Position numbers and translations under genes: made by a program
Shown here: piece after piece, positions 6,724 to 9,283 of the stretch
How the letters are laid out: every line of letters starts with the position of its first letter
How positions within the stretch are numbered: position 1 is the first letter of the stretch
Notes under the pieces: model-generated
Databases searched by the model: none
The model's input: only the letters and a program-made list of their open reading frames with translations
Told to the model about the DNA's origin: nothing
Source of the DNA: CAZRGV01 sp964599655
Lineage (GTDB): Bacteria > Planctomycetota > Planctomycetia > Isosphaerales > Isosphaeraceae
Reading direction: 5' to 3'
DNA length: 9,283 nt
Assembly (NCBI GenBank): GCA_964599655.1
Contig: CAZRGV010000195.1
Span: forward strand, 1-9,283

Positions 6724-6760
6724 GGGTCGGGATTCCGCAATTGGGATACCCGACCCCTTT
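6724..6760. terminator. Hairpin between convergent genes, probable bidirectional terminator
   Basis: GGGTCGGG (6724-6731) and CCCGACCC (6749-6756) form a perfect 8-bp stem. TTCC/GGGA can continue it inside after a small internal loop. On the plus strand CTTT follows (6757-6760), a short T-tract; on the minus strand there is none. The element lies in the 121-base gap between the stop of the CvpA-like gene and the stop of the minus-strand gene at 6818, where a shared terminator is expected. Confidence 0.5.
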
Positions 6761-6817
6761 GCGTCGAGCGACCTCGACGTTCGTTTCAGGACGACAATCG
6801 CCTCGCAACGAGTCGCC

Positions 6818-7366
6818 TCACTGATCCGAGGTTGAGGGAGGGGTGGCCTTCGCGAGTCTCGGGTCAGTTCGTCTGTCGAGGAGCTGGAAGTTCGGACGAT
6901 CGGTGCCAGGCGTGGCCTGTTGAACGATTCGGTACGTCGCAACCTGGCCCGTTTCGGTTTCGAAGACATAAAGGGGGGCCCAGCCTTCGCTTCGGAAGCC
7001 GAGGCTGGCGGTGGTCATGAGGAAGTGGGGGTTCATTCCCGGTTTGATTTCGAAGTCGCGCACAAGGTCGCGCTCGGCCCAGTCCGTGAGCATCTCGATG
7101 CCACTGGCGGTCTGCTTGTAAGTAGGTACCGAGGCCAGCAGTCGTCCGTTAGTATAATTCAGGTAGTAAATCGCGTCCTGCGCGACCTGGATATTCAGTT
7201 TGTTTCGCTCGACGGCGATGGGACCAGAGGTGACGATTCGGTCGTTCCAGCGGTCGGTACCGTCAGCCAGGAGCCTGGGGAGCCGAGCCGAGGCCAGGCT
7301 CCAGCCCAGGGCCAGGCCCGCCACCACGGCCAATCCAAGACAAAGTTGAGGGCGTCGCTGGATCAT
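6818..7366 (-). CDS. Small single-span envelope protein of unknown function
   Basis: A 182-residue protein. Residues 9-27 (CLGLAVVAGLALGWSLASA) form one hydrophobic segment behind a short basic N-terminus, so it is an inner-membrane anchor or signal peptide with the rest outside the cytoplasm. The body has alternating beta-like stretches: AIYYLNYTNGRLLASVP (65-81), then WAERDLVRDFEIKPG, PHFLMTTASLGF, and WAPLYVFETETGQVATYRI (129-147). The strand with a GRLLA turn resembles a propeller-like blade. I recall similar hypothetical proteins in planctomycete genomes but cannot verify this. The frame stays open to 7483 upstream, but the ATG at 7366 starts just before the hydrophobic segment and has GGAG 10 bases ahead, so it is preferred. 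It is divergent from the DUF1570-type gene, with 132 bases between the starts. Confidence 0.75.
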   Translation of the reverse strand: MIQRRPQLCLGLAVVAGLALGWSLASARLPRLLADGTDRWNDRIVTSGPIAVERNKLNIQVAQDAIYYLNYTNGRLLASVPTYKQTASGIEMLTDWAERDLVRDFEIKPGMNPHFLMTTASLGFRSEGWAPLYVFETETGQVATYRIVQQATPGTDRPNFQLLDRRTDPRLAKATPPSTSDQ

Positions 7367-7451
7367 GGTCGAGGAACTCCGTTTCCGATCGACGGGTCGG
7401 CGGCAATGCGCGGATGGCGGGCATTGTGCGCCACAGCCCACTCGACGTCTA

Positions 7452-7490
7452 GAGCGAACCGCCCAGGGGCGGGCTCGACCCAAGGGAGGT
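7452..7490 (+). promoter_or_regulatory. Leader hairpin and strong ribosome binding site of the metalloprotease gene
   Basis: The divergent spacer 7367-7498 must hold promoters for both flanking genes, but I see no convincing -35/-10 pair. GAGC...CCGCC, loop CAGG, GGCGG, GCTC (7452-7476, with a GAA bulge on the left side) can form a hairpin just before the Shine-Dalgarno GGGAGGT at 7484-7490. That site lies 8 bases before the ATG at 7499 and fixes it as the start, although the frame is open far upstream. Confidence 0.5.
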
Positions 7491-7498
7491 CAATACGG

Positions 7499-9055
7499 AT
7501 GCTGAGCCAGGTCGCGACTCTCGTCGGGGCGATCGTGTGCCTTCAGGTGCCGCCTCCAACCGCCTCGAACGACGCTTCACTCGCGTTGCAGGCGGAATTC
7601 CAGGCGGTCCTCGATCGCGAGTCCTCGGCCCTTTCGGCGCTCGCCAAACGTCTAGTTGCCGAGGGGAAGTCGGCGGAGGCCGATGGAGTGCGCGATCGGA
7701 TCGAGCCGGAACCCCCTCGGGACGGTCCGGTCCGGTTCGAGCCGCTTCCCGAGTTTGTGCCGTCGCCATCGAAGGGCCTGGCGAACCGACCCGTCGAACC
7801 CGACGAGGCTCGGTCGATCCGAAGCGCTTCCGCCAAGGCGCTGTTCGAACTCGCAAGCAAGGCCGCCGCGCGCGGTGTCGATCGCTTCGCTCTCGCCGAC
7901 GAATGCCTGCGCGCGGTTCTCAAGCGCGACCCGAACCATCGCGAGGCGCGCCGTCTGCTCGGCTACGTCGAGTACGATGGCGGCTGGGCCACGCCGTTCG
8001 CGGCCGATCTGCTCGCCAAGGGGCAGGTGCTCCACCCCAAGTTCGGCTGGGTCTCGGAAGAATGGGTGCCCCACCTGGATCGCGGAGAGTTGCCCGGCAC
8101 GCGGTTCATCCGGGGCAAGCCGACCGACTGGCTCCCCGCGGAGCAAGCCGACGCCCTTCGCAGTAGCTTCAAACGGCCCTGGCAGATCACGACCGAGCAT
8201 TTCGAGATCCGGACCAATGCGCCGCTCTCGGAGTCAATCGCCTTCGGCCGTCGCCTGGAAGTCCTGCACGACGTGTTTTTCTCGCTCTTTGCCGACGCCA
8301 TCGGCCGCGAGAATCTGCCTTTGGCCCAGCGATTCGACCATCCCAGCTTAAAGCCAGTTCCGCCTCGAACCAGGCACCAGGTCTGGTATTTCGCCGACAA
8401 GAGCCAGTACGTCGCATTCTTCCGCGACCAACTTCACCAGGATGAATCGTTGAGCCTGGGTTTCTACATGCCGCCAAGGGAGGCGCGTGCCCGAAAAATT
8501 CCCGCGAGGAGCTACTTTTACCGCGACAACCAGAGCCCCATCGACGCCGAGGCGACGCTGTATCACGAAGCTTCGCACCAGCTTCTGTTCGAGTCGGCCG
8601 GAACGGCGCGTTACGACCAGAATCCGGCGGACTTCTGGGTCTGGGAAGGACTCGGCACCTACTTTGAGACGCTTGTGCCACAGCCCGACGGCTCGATCCA
8701 GATCGGTGGCCTCGTGGGACGTCGCATCGACGAAGCCTTCCGTCGCATCGTGGAGAATGGGAATTACGTCCCGATCTCCGATCTCGTCGCGCTCAATCGA
8801 GACCGCTACCTCAATGGCGACCACGGCAACGCGGTTTACCTGCATTACCCCGAGTCGATGGCCCTGGTGATCTTCCTGATGCATCACGACTCGGGCAAGT
8901 ACCGCGAGCGCTTCCTCGACTACGTTCGAGACGCCTACGAAGGACGCATCGGCGGTGGCCGATCTCTGGAATCACATCTCGCCGTGCCCTATCGAACGCT
9001 CGACGCCGAGTTTCTTGCCTTTCTCAAGGCGGCGGACGCGCGCCGGGATCGCTGA
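7499..9055 (+). CDS. DUF1570-type putative zinc metalloprotease (HExxH), exported
   Basis: A 518-residue protein. A hydrophobic N-terminus (about residues 5-20, VATLVGAIVCLQVP) suggests export; Cys14 has no clear lipobox. Residues 110-160 form helical, TPR-like sequence (CLRAVLKRDPNHREARRLLGYVEYDGGW). The C-terminal half contains TTEHFEIRTNAPL at 231-243 and HQVWYFADKSQYVAFF at 293-308. The motif LYHEASHQLLFE follows, with HEASH at 356-360 as the HExxH zinc site. WVWEGLGTYFE comes about 20 residues later, with Glu383 the likely third zinc ligand. This is the layout of the DUF1570 family, frequent in planctomycetes, whose substrates are not known to me. Peptidase activity is inferred from the motif only. 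The preceding 193 open codons in this frame run antisense to the 6818-7366 gene and are not part of it. Stop TGA at 9053-9055. Confidence 0.85.
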   Translation: MLSQVATLVGAIVCLQVPPPTASNDASLALQAEFQAVLDRESSALSALAKRLVAEGKSAEADGVRDRIEPEPPRDGPVRFEPLPEFVPSPSKGLANRPVEPDEARSIRSASAKALFELASKAAARGVDRFALADECLRAVLKRDPNHREARRLLGYVEYDGGWATPFAADLLAKGQVLHPKFGWVSEEWVPHLDRGELPGTRFIRGKPTDWLPAEQADALRSSFKRPWQITTEHFEIRTNAPLSESIAFGRRLEVLHDVFFSLFADAIGRENLPLAQRFDHPSLKPVPPRTRHQVWYFADKSQYVAFFRDQLHQDESLSLGFYMPPREARARKIPARSYFYRDNQSPIDAEATLYHEASHQLLFESAGTARYDQNPADFWVWEGLGTYFETLVPQPDGSIQIGGLVGRRIDEAFRRIVENGNYVPISDLVALNRDRYLNGDHGNAVYLHYPESMALVIFLMHHDSGKYRERFLDYVRDAYEGRIGGGRSLESHLAVPYRTLDAEFLAFLKAADARRDR

Positions 9056-9092
9056 CGAGGAGCGAGTCTTCCCTGACCGATCGCCCGACGCG

Positions 9093-9147
9093 AAAACAGC
9101 CAGGACGGCTCACACGCCGGAGAAAGACGCGAGCCGTTCCGGCTGTT
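9093..9147 (-). terminator. Intrinsic terminator of rpsR
   Basis: AACAGCCAGGACGGCTC (9095-9111) and GAGCCGTTCCGGCTGTT (9131-9147) pair over 17 positions with one mismatch and one G-T wobble, around a 19-base loop. Read on the minus strand the stem ends in TTTT (9096-9093), so it is a strong intrinsic terminator for rpsR, 25 bases after its stop codon. Reading plus, there is no T-run after the stem, but it may also slow transcription coming from the metalloprotease gene. Confidence 0.8.
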
Positions 9148-9172
9148 CGATGATCGGGAAACGATTCGCGGC

Positions 9173-9283
9173 TTACTCGCCGACGTAAGGGAGCAACGCC
9201 ATGTAGCGGGCTCGCTTCACGGCGTCGCTGGCGGCGCGCTGGAAGGCCGCGCAGTTGCCGCTTCCCTTGCGCGAGAACATCTT
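9173..9283 (-). CDS. rpsR: 30S ribosomal protein S18, C-terminal part (5' end outside the window)
   Basis: Minus-strand frame from the right edge to TAA at 9175-9173, 36 residues visible. The sequence FSRKGSGNCAAFQRAAS followed by VKRARYMALLPYVGE matches the C-terminus of bacterial S18, where a conserved basic stretch (R-K-x-G-N-x-A-x-x-Q-R, then KRAR) ends in ALLPYV. S18 sits on the platform of the small subunit beside S6. The rest of the gene lies beyond 9283; rpsF, ssb and rplI are common neighbours in bacteria but cannot be seen here. It ends convergent to the metalloprotease gene with a strong terminator between. Confidence 0.93.
   Translation of the reverse strand, partial: KMFSRKGSGNCAAFQRAASDAVKRARYMALLPYVGE

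Noticed and set aside
7153..7158. TATAAT on the plus strand
   Set aside because: It lies inside the minus-strand gene, where it is explained by codons for Asn-Tyr, and has no matching -35 or downstream gene start at a sensible distance.
6920..7498. Upstream extension of the metalloprotease frame to 6920
   Set aside because: It is antisense to the small envelope protein gene. The ATG at 7499 has a strong ribosome binding site, and a hydrophobic N-terminus starts there.

Overview
The window most likely comes from the chromosome of a planctomycete, probably a member of the Isosphaeraceae/Isosphaerales. This is inferred from the high GC and strong GC bias at third codon positions, the DUF1570-type HExxH protein, a GspE/PilB ATPase with its own membrane domain, and a small single-span envelope protein of a kind I associate with that group. 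No database search was possible. I see no tRNA, rRNA, CRISPR array, insertion sequence or phage gene.

Left part (1-1878): the window opens inside a plus-strand gene for a TPR-plus-thioredoxin-fold protein that has lost both active-site cysteines. An intrinsic terminator follows it. Next is a HEAT-like helical repeat protein, best started at a GTG at 1001 with a strong ribosome binding site, and then a short spacer.

Centre (1879-6696): hisF (histidine biosynthesis) is interrupted by a run of 20 N that is an assembly gap of the wrong length. Only 18 bases later comes pilT, the type IV pilus retraction ATPase. A spacer of about 213 bases that can fold into a three-way junction separates pilT from an ATPase of the GspE/PilB extension or secretion type. 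That ATPase is unusual: it begins with a signal-peptide-like segment and three membrane spans in place of the usual soluble N-terminal domain. A four-span CvpA-like membrane protein with a Gly/Pro-rich tail follows with a good ribosome binding site. These three genes look like the motor part of a pilus or type II-like apparatus. Platform protein and pilins are not in the window. This cluster is the best candidate for something not well described.

Right part (6697-9283): a hairpin between convergent genes ends the cluster. A small minus-strand envelope protein (6818-7366) is divergent from a plus-strand DUF1570-type putative zinc metalloprotease (7499-9055). The window ends in the 3' part of rpsR (ribosomal protein S18, minus strand), which has a strong intrinsic terminator between it and the convergent protease gene.
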